IMG/VR virus record: IMGVR_UViG_3300048834_000169
Coordinates: 1-64,000 of that record
Reading direction: 5' to 3' (one strand)
Origin: a virus
Length of the DNA: 64,000 nt
This document shows, piece by piece, positions 32,219 through 41,568 of this stretch. Each line of letters opens with the position of its first letter. The first letter of the stretch is position 1. The notes under the pieces are model-generated. The model worked only from the letters and a program-made list of their open reading frames with translations, made no database searches and was not told where the DNA came from. Both the position numbers and the translations under genes were made by a program.

Positions 32219-33253
32219 TTATACTTTTTTAGTGCCGAGTAGTCCAGCGTTTTTTGCGCCTACAGCGACGGTACCGGCACCAGTCATAGTATCGATCCAG
32301 CCCTTTGAAGCCGCAGCTTCAGTCGCATCTTGTGCCTTGCCTGCAGTAGTAGCCATTCCATGCCTAGCTAACAGGCCCTGGTTCTTATCAGCAGCCGCGG
32401 CCAACCTTTGATTACGCTGATCTTGTGCGTATGTATTACGTAGATCTACGTTTTTATTGCTAAGATCCCTGGCGTACTGAAGGTCGTACTGTTGTGCCTG
32501 ATTACTGCGATCAACGTTACGCTGCTGTACGTCTTGTCTAGTTTGTACGTTAAACCTAGACAGCGCATCGCGCCTATCTGCTAATCCAATATCTCGCCCA
32601 TATTCATCTTGCTGCATATTACGGGCTAAATTAAATTTATCTTGAATAAGCTGCCCTTGTCTGCGGTTAGCTTCTGCGGCAATATTAAGTTGCTGCTGAG
32701 CTTGCATATCTTGCGCGCCTTGAGCTGCCTGCAACTGCATGGCCAACTCTTGTCCAGCTCCTGACATACCTTGCTGAGCCATACGGGCCATAATTGCTTC
32801 GCGATTGCCTTGAGCATCCCTAGCGGCATCTCGCTGAGCTTGGAGCATTCTAGCCTCGTCTTCCAAGTCAAAACCTCCACCTTGAAGTTTAAGTTCGAGA
32901 CGAGCTAGAGCATCACGCTGAGCCTGTTGATACGCCGGGTCTAACGATATTTGCTCCGCTGCTGAGGCTTCTTGAAGTATGGCGGCTTCCATTTCTGGGC
33001 TAAATTGTCCGACGCTTTGATAATACTCCAGAGCATATTGACGTTGTTCGGGGGTTGCTATCTCCCAGTTATTTTTAATGTCGTCAGCGGCTTCTCTAGC
33101 AGCCTTTGCTTCAGCAGATTCCCCGCCGCTAATTAGCCCACCTAATCCTCCGATAATCCCGCCAATTGCCGTGCCCCATCCGGGTAAAATAGCTGTTCCG
33201 GCAGCCGCTCCGCTAGCTGCTCCGCCTAATGCTGTACCTAGTTTATTTACCAT
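32219..33253 (-). CDS. Glycine-zipper, Gln-rich internal virion-type protein
   Basis: 344 residues. An N-terminal glycine-zipper hydrophobic region (about 6-44, ALGGAASGAAAGTAILPG) that could insert into membranes, then a long Gln/Arg/Ala-rich helical region. This build is typical of podovirus DNA-ejection proteins that form the channel across the cell envelope. Confidence 0.55.
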   Translation of the reverse strand: MVNKLGTALGGAASGAAAGTAILPGWGTAIGGIIGGLGGLISGGESAEAKAAREAADDIKNNWEIATPEQRQYALEYYQSVGQFSPEMEAAILQEASAAEQISLDPAYQQAQRDALARLELKLQGGGFDLEDEARMLQAQRDAARDAQGNREAIMARMAQQGMSGAGQELAMQLQAAQGAQDMQAQQQLNIAAEANRRQGQLIQDKFNLARNMQQDEYGRDIGLADRRDALSRFNVQTRQDVQQRNVDRSNQAQQYDLQYARDLSNKNVDLRNTYAQDQRNQRLAAAADKNQGLLARHGMATTAGKAQDATEAAASKGWIDTMTGAGTVAVGAKNAGLLGTKKV

Positions 33254-33265
33254 AGTGTTTCCCTT

Positions 33266-34687
33266 TTATTTATACTGAGCTAAAACCTTACGTAATGCGT
33301 CGCTAGCAGCGTTTCTAACAATGCCCGCATATTTCGCGTCAGATGCATATCCTAAGTCCTTACGCATAGACTGCTTATGAAGCGCATCGTAAGCAGATTC
33401 CATAGAATTACCTATTCGGCGCCCTCGCAAAAGCGGCTCAAGTTGACGCGCTATGTCCTGATGTACTGCTGCAATTTTATTAGCGTCCACCGCAGCGTTT
33501 GATAACGATTGAGCTGTTTGTCCAGCTCGGAACTGCGTAGTACCTTGTACGGCATCAGCTAATTTAGCATACACGGCAGCCTTAATTGGATCAAGTTGTG
33601 AGATTGTGCCAAAATCTCCAGATGAAAGTTGTTGGGCGAATGCATTCTGTGGTAGCACCCCCATATTCCTAAGCATATCATCAGACGCTGTGAATCCTAG
33701 GTACGCCGAAGTATCGCCGGAAAATCCACTCCAAAGTGGCGGCAGCTCGCCCTTTTTCTGTTCTGGTGCCTGGCGACTCAGGTCAAAGTTGAAATTCTTC
33801 ATGGCCGCTCTGGCAGCATCCGCGTCCTGTTTAATAACTCTGTTAGCCTCTTCTTGTGCACGTTGTTTAGCAGTAGCCTCTGCCTGAGTCAGAACTTTAC
33901 CAACTTGCGCTCCAGTATCAGTCTTTAACTGTCCAATATCCCCCTGAACTCCAGCTATGTCTGCTGCTGCTTGCTGTCTGGCCATGGCAGCTTGTTTTTG
34001 AAATTCTGGAGCTTGTCGCCTAATGTCTGATAGTTCTCGAGTTTGTTGACCAAGCAACAGATTGTCTAAAGATGTTTGGCCGGATGTGTAGGTAGGATTC
34101 TGTCTTCCGAAGAATCTTTGGAGTAGCGCGGCGCGCCCTGGGTCTGATTTAGCGGCTTGCCCTATTTGTGATAGGTTCTGAGCCTGAGCCGCGATTTTAT
34201 CCTGACTACCCAGTTGGTCAGGACCAGCATACTGCATGTTATATGCAGTTGAAATATCCGCAATAGATTGTTCAGCTTTTGCTTGATCTGGAGAATACGA
34301 GTTCTGGCTTAGCGCTGTAATAGCATCGGTAACTTTATCCTTAGACGCATCAACTTGATCACGAACGACGCCTAATTGTCCGCCTAGTGTATTTTGCGCC
34401 TGGGATAAAGTGCTAGCTGCTTTTTGCTTCTCTTCTTGAGTCTTGCCCTTAACCATTTGGCCTAGTTGATTGCCTTGATTAGCTTTAATAAAATTTCTTA
34501 CGTTAGTGAAACTTCCAGAACTAGAAGGTCCTTGGGGGGCCGCTTGACCCGCTTGAGGAGCTTGACCGCCACCCTGACCTGCCATAGAAGATTGGCCTGA
34601 AGATGTTGCAAAAGTAGATTGTTCACCTTGAGCGTCAACTGCTTGATCCTTTGCTTTATCTTGATTTTGTTTAAGAATTGTGGCCAT
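33266..34687 (-). CDS. Gln/Ala-rich internal virion-type protein
   Basis: 473 residues. N-terminal low-complexity Gln/Ser/Gly region (about 1-60), then coiled-coil helices (about 80-300). No motif. First of the run of internal virion-type genes, downstream of the tail hub protein. Confidence 0.5.
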   Translation of the reverse strand: MATILKQNQDKAKDQAVDAQGEQSTFATSSGQSSMAGQGGGQAPQAGQAAPQGPSSSGSFTNVRNFIKANQGNQLGQMVKGKTQEEKQKAASTLSQAQNTLGGQLGVVRDQVDASKDKVTDAITALSQNSYSPDQAKAEQSIADISTAYNMQYAGPDQLGSQDKIAAQAQNLSQIGQAAKSDPGRAALLQRFFGRQNPTYTSGQTSLDNLLLGQQTRELSDIRRQAPEFQKQAAMARQQAAADIAGVQGDIGQLKTDTGAQVGKVLTQAEATAKQRAQEEANRVIKQDADAARAAMKNFNFDLSRQAPEQKKGELPPLWSGFSGDTSAYLGFTASDDMLRNMGVLPQNAFAQQLSSGDFGTISQLDPIKAAVYAKLADAVQGTTQFRAGQTAQSLSNAAVDANKIAAVHQDIARQLEPLLRGRRIGNSMESAYDALHKQSMRKDLGYASDAKYAGIVRNAASDALRKVLAQYK

Positions 34688-34714
34688 ACTTCCCTATTAA
34701 TAATTTGTTTAATG

Positions 34715-35116
34715 CTATGTGAAACAGTAAATACGTAATGAATACCGCGATCCTGCAGTTAAGTTGGTGATATTAGTTACTTTTATATTAGCACCGGCGG
34801 ATTCAAATGTAAAGAAGGGCTGGCCAGTGGGCTGAGTACCTTGTCCAATCAGCTCAGCGGCTATACAAACGATGCCGCGACACGGGCCCTTTAAAGTACT
34901 TCTAAAAAACAATGGGGAGGCATTTGTAGGTAGCGTACTAACGTCCAGAACAGTCTCCTGTGCCGAAAGATTATCGGCAACAGAAAGATTATTGTTCATG
35001 GCGTTAGATAAACTATCAATCGCGTCATTAATCGGTAATAGCAGCTTATCAGTCAAATCTGAATATTGCGAAGGCAAATCTTCAGACAAGATTCGCTTAA
35101 GTTTTATTCGCGCCAT
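34715..35116 (-). CDS. Small virion protein, tail-associated
   Basis: 133 residues. N-half with LPSQYSDLTDKLLLPINDAI, C-half beta-rich (SPLFFRSTLKGPCRGIVCIA). Similar small proteins occur next to tail stabilisation genes in podoviruses. Its end and the start of the 1270-residue protein gene meet within one codon. Confidence 0.5.
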   Translation of the reverse strand: MARIKLKRILSEDLPSQYSDLTDKLLLPINDAIDSLSNAMNNNLSVADNLSAQETVLDVSTLPTNASPLFFRSTLKGPCRGIVCIAAELIGQGTQPTGQPFFTFESAGANIKVTNITNLTAGSRYSLRIYCFT

Positions 35117-38100
35117 TATCTGTTAATCCTTGGGCTGCTTACTTCAACTACTAATGATATGCCCTCTAACTGCCACTCTTCTCGAGCGACTTTATGCTTG
35201 AACTGACAATTGAGCAAACTACATCGCTGCTTACCTAATGGTATGTATGTTCTAAATCCGCGCTGCCTAGAGTCTCCGCCCCAGGGCACTCCGCCCCACG
35301 GGAAGTAGCCCCAGTTACCTAGGCCCGGCCCTAATAACTGTATTTCTTCAAATCCAGACTGTAAGTCACTACTAAAGGCCAGCACTGGCGTAGTGATCCT
35401 AGACTTCTTAAAACGCGCTGTAGCCTCTCTAAATTGCTTTATTTCACCTTCATTGCCCGCATCCTCAGGCGCCCATGTGATCTTGCACTGGTAAGCCTTA
35501 TAGAGCGTTATAGGGCCTGTTATAAGGTCGTATACAGTCTCTACAGTTACGGTAGATCTAGCCGCGTTCACTGCTACCACTTTAGCCTCGACCTCATAAT
35601 CATATGATCCGTAGTCTAGTTCCATAGTGTGACTAACGGTCTGTACCAGAATATCGCCTATAGCTACATTAGCTACGCTAGACAACGTGGCGATAGAATT
35701 AGTAGCATCATATGATACTATCGACAGTGCGTATTCTCGGTCAGCATAGTCTGATCTAGTAAATGATTTACGCTCTTGCTCTATTGCGTTAATATCAGAA
35801 GCGCCTAGGTAAAGCTTGTCATCATTGGAATTTACTATGGCGCAGGTCTTAGATTGTATCCAATTAGTCCACGCTTGTGTGACATTATTATATACCCACG
35901 CTCTTTGCGATACTGTATCATTTGAGTCTTCCGGTAACCACAGGATATATTTACGGTCAGTTTGGTAAAACACGGCGAAGGCTGTAGATGGTATATTTGC
36001 GTTGGGAGCTAGCTTTAATAGTTGATCCTCTACTGGTCTGGATATGACTAATACGCCATTATCTGATATGGTGCACACGCCTTGGTTAGAAAATGCGTAG
36101 ATTTGGTTATTACCGATTGCGACGGTGTCTGGGCCTCGCACTTGTGCGGACAAGTCGAAAGCGTCCACAATAAGGCTAGAAGTAGTCTCGCCACTGATTC
36201 TGTACACGCCGTCTGCTTTAAGTACAAAAAGACTGTCGCGCAGAGCAACGATTCTAAGTATGTCTTTATCACCACTACCTACGTTAAAGAAGTTTAGGGT
36301 AGGTACGGCCTCATAAATATTCTGCTTAGAGTAGTAGATTCGGTTCTTAGTTACCTCATTATCTGATACTACCGCTAGTGCTGCTTTTTTAAAGAATCCA
36401 CGAGCAGTGCTTCCGCTTGTAGTAGTATTCACTGCAACAGTAAACGTATTAGATGATCGTGCTGTAATAGTCCTAAGGCCATCGCACAGCTCATCGGTAT
36501 CAGTGTCCACTAAGTACACCTGATCGCCTACCTGTAGGCCATGCGCCGTAGTGGTAGTGATTACTGCTGAGGTAGCCGAGCTTATTGATGTAATGGGATT
36601 ATTCTCTGGCGCTACACTAGGGCTGAAATTAGTGCTACCTACTGTAACGCTGTTAGACATTACGTAAAACGCACTAGAACTTATGGAGCGAGCCTCTAAT
36701 AGTAATTTACCTGGAATATCGTCCACGCCGGAAATATAGTAAGCGTATATCGCGGTATTATCTGCGTATCTGTTTATAGTCCTGACTAAGTTACGCGCAG
36801 TTGTGTCCACATTTTGAGCAGGAGTGCCAGAAGTCTGAACTTCTATTTCATTTCCGTTAGCCGGAGTACCGGATACAAAGTCATACCTAGTATTGCCCAC
36901 CCACAAGGAAGTTCCCACTAATCCAGAAACTCCCGTTAATGATAAGAGTCGCTTGTGGCGAGTCTTAGTATTAGCATAGAATGCAATGTTTTTATAAATA
37001 GCGACATCTTTGGCAAAAGGGGGTTGCTCGTTAGCCTGCAGTATTCCCTCTTGTCTAGGGTTAGTGTAGAGGTCTGCTCCTCTAAAGCCGTCTGGCGTCT
37101 CGTCTGTCACTTCGATAATACCGTCTAGTATTTGCTGGGCTGTAGGGTTACTTTCGAATACTAGGCCCATATCGTCGCCAGGATTGATATTAAGACCTGA
37201 TGAAGCCTGGGTTCTGTATATCTGATAGAAGTAGTTAGTTGTAATGCCTTCGGGTACTGTAAAGGTTAGTGTAACGTTCTTACCTTGAATGGCGTTGGTG
37301 AAGTTCGCCGCTAACTGGGCTTGACCAATATAGTCCGCAGTACCTGATACTGTTATATCAGCGGCTACGGTAATGTCGAATGTAGTGGCGGTTACGTTAG
37401 ATATAGTGTAAGTGCCGTCTATGCTAGGAGTAGTGGTTGATCCTGTTATCTCCACGGAAGCGCCATTGGCCATTAGGTGCGTATCGTTAGTAGTGACTGA
37501 TATGGCGCCGGCTAGGCCAGTAGGAATAGTTAAAGTACCTTGAGCTGAAATATGTGCGTTAGGCTCGGCTATTAAAGCATCTACTACTTCGTCAAAGAAA
37601 GCTTGCTGCTCAATGAAGGCTTCCTCATTATCCACCTCAGGTGCAGGATAGTACTGAGCAATGCCGCTAGTCCACGAGCCCACGTCTACCCCTGTAGCTG
37701 CTACTGTAATAGCCTGATCTATTTTAATAGTGAAGTTAGTTGCTGTACGAGCAGTAATATCGTATGTACCGTCGATAGATGGAAAGCTGGTTGTATTGGC
37801 TAAGGTAACAGAATCGCCTACTGATAGCGTGTTATTGGCAGTGATAATTACGGAAGAGCCAGCGGTGCCTGTAGGAATATTCGTGATTACGCCTGTGCTA
37901 CCATAAACTGCGGGGTCCGGATTAGAGTGGCCAATATCGGCCTCTAATTTAAAGCATAGCTCTTTAAGCGCTGCGTTTAGTTCTACAGCACTAGCGGTAG
38001 TTCCTATGGCAAGCGTGTTGTAATCCGTATCAGTAAGAGTGCCGGTATTTATTGCGGCAGCGTCGTCTAATTTATCCAAAAGAGCGTTGAAGTCTGGGAT

Positions 38101-38928
38101 GGCTAGGCTACTCGCGGATAAGCCTATTGTAGAGCTTGTGCTAGGCGCCCCTAATATTAAGTTTTGATTAGAGTCTTTATAGCCCCATACTACGCGATAA
38201 GCTACTTGTGAATTCTGCGGCATTATAGGCGAAGTTGCTGCATCTACTAATTCTAGGTCCGTATCCAGAGCTTTAGGGGCTCCAATTTCAGACACGTATC
38301 CAGATACGCGGTCCAACTTTTTCATGCCAGTATCTGACGTGAAATAAAAGTTACTATTTACAGCTTCCACTCCACGGATCTTATTAGACGAGTCTATCTG
38401 ATTAATGTGGTAAGTCTTGGCTTCAAGGACAGGGCCTGGAATAGTTGCGGAGCCTGATGGCGTCCCAGTCATGGTATAGGTAAATGTAGTGGAGTTACTT
38501 ACAGTAACGGTAAAAGTACCGTTATATTCGTCTTTATCGGCACCAGAAATTACTACGGAGTCTCCGGTAACTAGTTTATGTGGCTTAAAAGAAACATAAG
38601 TAGCAGTAGTTCCAGAGTTTGTAAGTGAGTTAGCATATACCCACATTTGCTCTTTATATATAGTAAACGTGCCTGGACTAGCTACTAAGTCGTACGACAA
38701 TAAGTCAGAATGGTGTCTTAAGATCGTGTCCTTATAGTCCAGCATCTGCTTAGCGGTGCCGCCACTAAACTCCACGCCGTATACCTTAAAACCACGCCGA
38801 GACTCTAGTACGTCGTCACTGTCGATAATTACGTTCTCAGCTTCAACAAGCGCGCCCTCTGGAACTGATCCAATGGAGTTGGGGTCGGTATACAGGCCCG
38901 CAATCTTAAGTAGGGTACGGACAGCCAC
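35116..38928 (-). CDS. Large tail hub / stabilisation protein with inserted beta modules
   Basis: 1270 residues. The N-terminus (KIAGLYTDPNSIGSVPEGAL, ESRRGFKVYG) and the C-terminal propeller-like half with VLKADGVYRISGETT match phage tail stabilisation/tail-tubular-B-type proteins. At least four small beta modules are inserted (about residues 100-165, 335-405, 465-535 and 780-850), each reading like HGLQVGDQVYL...DGLRTITARSSNTFTV, a pattern labelled FCCH-like in phage proteins. It would form the tail hub/nozzle below the connector. Confidence 0.65.
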   Translation of the reverse strand: MAVRTLLKIAGLYTDPNSIGSVPEGALVEAENVIIDSDDVLESRRGFKVYGVEFSGGTAKQMLDYKDTILRHHSDLLSYDLVASPGTFTIYKEQMWVYANSLTNSGTTATYVSFKPHKLVTGDSVVISGADKDEYNGTFTVTVSNSTTFTYTMTGTPSGSATIPGPVLEAKTYHINQIDSSNKIRGVEAVNSNFYFTSDTGMKKLDRVSGYVSEIGAPKALDTDLELVDAATSPIMPQNSQVAYRVVWGYKDSNQNLILGAPSTSSTIGLSASSLAIPDFNALLDKLDDAAAINTGTLTDTDYNTLAIGTTASAVELNAALKELCFKLEADIGHSNPDPAVYGSTGVITNIPTGTAGSSVIITANNTLSVGDSVTLANTTSFPSIDGTYDITARTATNFTIKIDQAITVAATGVDVGSWTSGIAQYYPAPEVDNEEAFIEQQAFFDEVVDALIAEPNAHISAQGTLTIPTGLAGAISVTTNDTHLMANGASVEITGSTTTPSIDGTYTISNVTATTFDITVAADITVSGTADYIGQAQLAANFTNAIQGKNVTLTFTVPEGITTNYFYQIYRTQASSGLNINPGDDMGLVFESNPTAQQILDGIIEVTDETPDGFRGADLYTNPRQEGILQANEQPPFAKDVAIYKNIAFYANTKTRHKRLLSLTGVSGLVGTSLWVGNTRYDFVSGTPANGNEIEVQTSGTPAQNVDTTARNLVRTINRYADNTAIYAYYISGVDDIPGKLLLEARSISSSAFYVMSNSVTVGSTNFSPSVAPENNPITSISSATSAVITTTTAHGLQVGDQVYLVDTDTDELCDGLRTITARSSNTFTVAVNTTTSGSTARGFFKKAALAVVSDNEVTKNRIYYSKQNIYEAVPTLNFFNVGSGDKDILRIVALRDSLFVLKADGVYRISGETTSSLIVDAFDLSAQVRGPDTVAIGNNQIYAFSNQGVCTISDNGVLVISRPVEDQLLKLAPNANIPSTAFAVFYQTDRKYILWLPEDSNDTVSQRAWVYNNVTQAWTNWIQSKTCAIVNSNDDKLYLGASDINAIEQERKSFTRSDYADREYALSIVSYDATNSIATLSSVANVAIGDILVQTVSHTMELDYGSYDYEVEAKVVAVNAARSTVTVETVYDLITGPITLYKAYQCKITWAPEDAGNEGEIKQFREATARFKKSRITTPVLAFSSDLQSGFEEIQLLGPGLGNWGYFPWGGVPWGGDSRQRGFRTYIPLGKQRCSLLNCQFKHKVAREEWQLEGISLVVEVSSPRINR

Positions 38929-38930
38929 GA

Positions 38931-39899
38931 TTAATACCTCCGCAAGCGTCGATTAAATGAATTACCTATAAATGTGTTAGGGTTTTTAACTTTACGTCCA
39001 GGAGCTTCTACTCTGCTGTCTATAACACTCAAGAGCTTTACTTCCATTTCCTGGAGTTTAGCATTAGCGTTAGCTAATCCTTGAGTATCGCCAATAGCTT
39101 CAAGTACGCGACAAGCTACTGCCTGCGCCACCATTACTTGTAGTTCTGATGGCACTTGAGGGATAACAGTCTCGCCGGCTGTGCAAACAAAGTCGCCTAC
39201 GATTAGTTCAGAAGGAACGTCAACAGTGTTGATTGTAATAGTTCGGCTAGCGGCGCTTACAGCCTGAACTGTAATATCATAGCCTTTTGTCTTGTGGTTG
39301 GATTTAGCTTGTATAAAGTCTACTTCTGAGCCTGTAGTGAAGTTAGTAGGCATAGTTGTGCTAATTACTATGTCCGTTAGAGTGGTATTGCCAACTCTCT
39401 CTGTTATGGAAGTAATCTGGCCGCCGCGACTCATTGGCACTACCTTATTAGGTTTCATGTAATACTTCATCACTAGGGACGACGTTACCGTTCCCTGAAT
39501 AGGCGGCAGAATGACTAGTTCATCCGACTGAAGATAGAACCCAGCTTCTTGAAATGAGAAGGATGTAGCTTGATAGTCTGGTAGGAACTCCATGCCTATT
39601 TGTGCAAGCGGTCTAGATGTTCCGTCAGATGTGAGTAAATAAACGTAGCGCACTTTACCGCCAATAGCGCGGTACGGTATCTTATAATTAGACTGATTAG
39701 CAACGAGGGGGACTGTCTCGGTAGTAACGTAGAATTCTTCTCTAACTGATAAGATAGAAGGGACGATTTTAAGGTCGATTTCTTCTGTAGCGAAGTTTAA
39801 TAAATCAGCATCAGTAAACGAAATCTGGGCAAGTGGAACTGCCGCCCTCAATTTAATGGAGGCTAGTAGTTCACTCGAGTCCATATATAGCTTTGACAT
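38931..39899 (-). CDS. Head-to-tail connector (tail tubular A-like)
   Basis: 322 residues. The N-half has LLASIKLRAAVPLAQISFTDADLL and the C-half VAQAVACRVLEAIGDTQGLA, as in phage adaptor proteins that bind under the portal, with a beta module inserted in the middle (about 160-245). It ends two bases before the tail hub gene. It probably forms the ring joining portal and tail. Confidence 0.65.
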   Translation of the reverse strand: MSKLYMDSSELLASIKLRAAVPLAQISFTDADLLNFATEEIDLKIVPSILSVREEFYVTTETVPLVANQSNYKIPYRAIGGKVRYVYLLTSDGTSRPLAQIGMEFLPDYQATSFSFQEAGFYLQSDELVILPPIQGTVTSSLVMKYYMKPNKVVPMSRGGQITSITERVGNTTLTDIVISTTMPTNFTTGSEVDFIQAKSNHKTKGYDITVQAVSAASRTITINTVDVPSELIVGDFVCTAGETVIPQVPSELQVMVAQAVACRVLEAIGDTQGLANANAKLQEMEVKLLSVIDSRVEAPGRKVKNPNTFIGNSFNRRLRRY

Positions 39900-39925
39900 G
39901 TTAGCTCCTTTTTCAGCTAACTAGC

Positions 39926-40288
39926 TTAAGCTTTAAGTTTCTTGGCCTTGAGAGCAGCTAATTTAGCTTCTAATTCTGCAATTTCGTCAGATTCGTCAGA
40001 CATTTCTTCAGATGACTCTTCAGCAAGTTCTTCCATATCATCTGAATCTTCAGACTCTTTAGAGTCTAAGGGCATATCTTCTAAGATGTCTTCAGCTTTT
40101 TCTAAGCCCTTTTTAAGACCTTCAGAATCTTTAGCAGCTACGGTAACTTTCTTCATACCGTCGAGCTCCATGTCGTCTTCGCCCATACCTTCGTGGATAA
40201 GGCCCATAGCCATTTTACGAAGACTCTTGAGCAAATCAAGCTTAGCTTTTTTGTCCATTGACATCTCTTCTTTTTGTTTCTTTTCCAT
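39926..40288 (-). CDS. Small acidic/lysine-rich virion-operon protein
   Basis: 120 residues, extremely charged: Lys-rich N-third and a Glu/Asp/Ser-rich C-half (KESEDSDDMEELAEESSEEM). No globular pattern. Might be a chaperone-like or decoration-associated factor; unrecognised. Confidence 0.55.
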   Translation of the reverse strand: MEKKQKEEMSMDKKAKLDLLKSLRKMAMGLIHEGMGEDDMELDGMKKVTVAAKDSEGLKKGLEKAEDILEDMPLDSKESEDSDDMEELAEESSEEMSDESDEIAELEAKLAALKAKKLKA

Positions 40289-40323
40289 GTGTTAACTAAT
40301 CCCCTATACTACTAATTTGTTTC

Positions 40324-40779
40324 TTACTTCGTCACTAGCCAAGCGGCTAAAGCGACGTATTTAATAATTCCAAGCACTACCATAGCTTTTACCCATACCG
40401 GAATGTGCTTAACTTCCTTAATTACTGGTATTTTAATGATTTTTTCAACTTCTTTAACTACTTCAACTTCCCTAATCACTTCGACAGGAACCTCTACTGT
40501 ACGCACTACTTCTTTTACAACTTCCTTTACAACCTCTTTTACAACTTCCTTAATTACAGGAACTTCTTCTTTACGTTCAACAATCACTTCCTTGATCACA
40601 GGTACTTCTACTATAACTTCCTTAATTACTTCGATAGGACGCTCTATAATCTCTTTTACGACGACTTCTCTATCCAAAGGCGCATTGCTCATGTCTTCCA
40701 CTAAAGTTTCAATAGCGGGGCTTATAGCGCGTTTAACGGGCTGTGTGGGGCCCTTTTTGTTAAGGTATAGTCGTCCCAT
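40324..40779 (-). CDS. Val-Lys-Glu repeat protein with C-terminal membrane segment
   Basis: 151 residues. Residues about 38-127 are a low-complexity series of V-I/V-K-E-V units broken by E-V-P-V (EVPVIKEVVKEVVKEVVKEV), followed by a membrane segment (about 130-148). The alternating hydrophobic/charged pattern predicts a long beta-strand stack or a strongly amphipathic fibre anchored at its C-terminus. Its homolog, if any, is not recognised; similar-looking repeats occur in alveolins. It sits among structural genes. Confidence 0.6.
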   Translation of the reverse strand: MGRLYLNKKGPTQPVKRAISPAIETLVEDMSNAPLDREVVVKEIIERPIEVIKEVIVEVPVIKEVIVERKEEVPVIKEVVKEVVKEVVKEVVRTVEVPVEVIREVEVVKEVEKIIKIPVIKEVKHIPVWVKAMVVLGIIKYVALAAWLVTK

Positions 40780-40785
40780 TGTAGG

Positions 40786-41271
40786 TTAGCTCCTAGCCAA
40801 TAAATGAAGTGTGGCAGTACCTACTGTAATTGAATTAGCGCCAGAAAGCACTACTCTAACTCGTCGAGCCAGGTCAGTGACTTTAGCGGATTTTAGATTT
40901 GCGGTCCCCGTAATAGCTAGTGTAGTTCCGCTAGGAATCCACACGTTGCCCGAGTCTTCGGGACTTATTTCAATGGATACTGTAGCTGAGCCTGTTATGC
41001 CTGCGCCTACGTCTACTAGGAGCTGCATCTCTTGTCGACCCGAAACGTCTAAAGCCGCTACTAAAGTTCCCGTAGATGCGCTATCGATTGAGCCTTCTTC
41101 TGAAACTAAGCTTTTTTCTGCAGCTACGCTATCGCCGTCAGCCGCGCTAAGCTCAATAGCTATTCCGGAGGTGTCGGCTAGAATAATCCGAACTGCATCG
41201 TCATTAGCGTCGATAGTACGCTTCTGAGCTTGTTGCAAGTCGAGAGATGTTAGGTTTGGGTTTAATGCCAT
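40786..41271 (-). CDS. Small beta-rich virion protein
   Basis: 161 residues, beta-rich, acidic, no cysteine. The C-terminal ITVGTATLHLLARS resembles small Ig-like phage head-decoration or tail proteins. Position between tail and fibre genes fits a minor structural protein. Confidence 0.5.
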   Translation of the reverse strand: MALNPNLTSLDLQQAQKRTIDANDDAVRIILADTSGIAIELSAADGDSVAAEKSLVSEEGSIDSASTGTLVAALDVSGRQEMQLLVDVGAGITGSATVSIEISPEDSGNVWIPSGTTLAITGTANLKSAKVTDLARRVRVVLSGANSITVGTATLHLLARS

Positions 41272-41272
41272 G

Positions 41273-41557
41273 TTACTGACCTTCCTTGTTTTTAGCGTCT
41301 AAACTAGCGTTATCTTTATTGCCACTAATCCTTCGGCCTAGATACGCGCCAAGCGTTATTATAACCAAATAATTAGCATTATTCAAGTCTACGTCTCCGA
41401 TAAGATTAGTTACTTTTCCAATTTGACCAAGCAAGGCTGTAGTAAAGCTAATAACCGCCATAGTGCCTGTTACAGTGGGCGCGCCATTAATGCGTAATAG
41501 TGGCAGAGGGACGCCCTGCTCGTTCATCTTCTGTATTAATAGCTTTAGCTTTTGCAT
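41273..41557 (-). CDS. Small two-segment membrane protein (holin-like)
   Basis: 94 residues with two hydrophobic segments (about 28-48 and 60-77) and charged ends; the motif GVPLPLLRINGAPTV is seen in small phage proteins of podoviruses. It could be a holin working with the M15 peptidase (48327) or a virion membrane protein. Function unproven. Confidence 0.5.
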   Translation of the reverse strand: MQKLKLLIQKMNEQGVPLPLLRINGAPTVTGTMAVISFTTALLGQIGKVTNLIGDVDLNNANYLVIITLGAYLGRRISGNKDNASLDAKNKEGQ

Positions 41558-41568
41558 TATAGTAATCC

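Noticed and set aside
40324-40779. Alveolin homologue
   Set aside because: The resemblance is limited to Val/Lys/Glu/Pro repeat composition, which can arise independently; no other alveolin feature is present.
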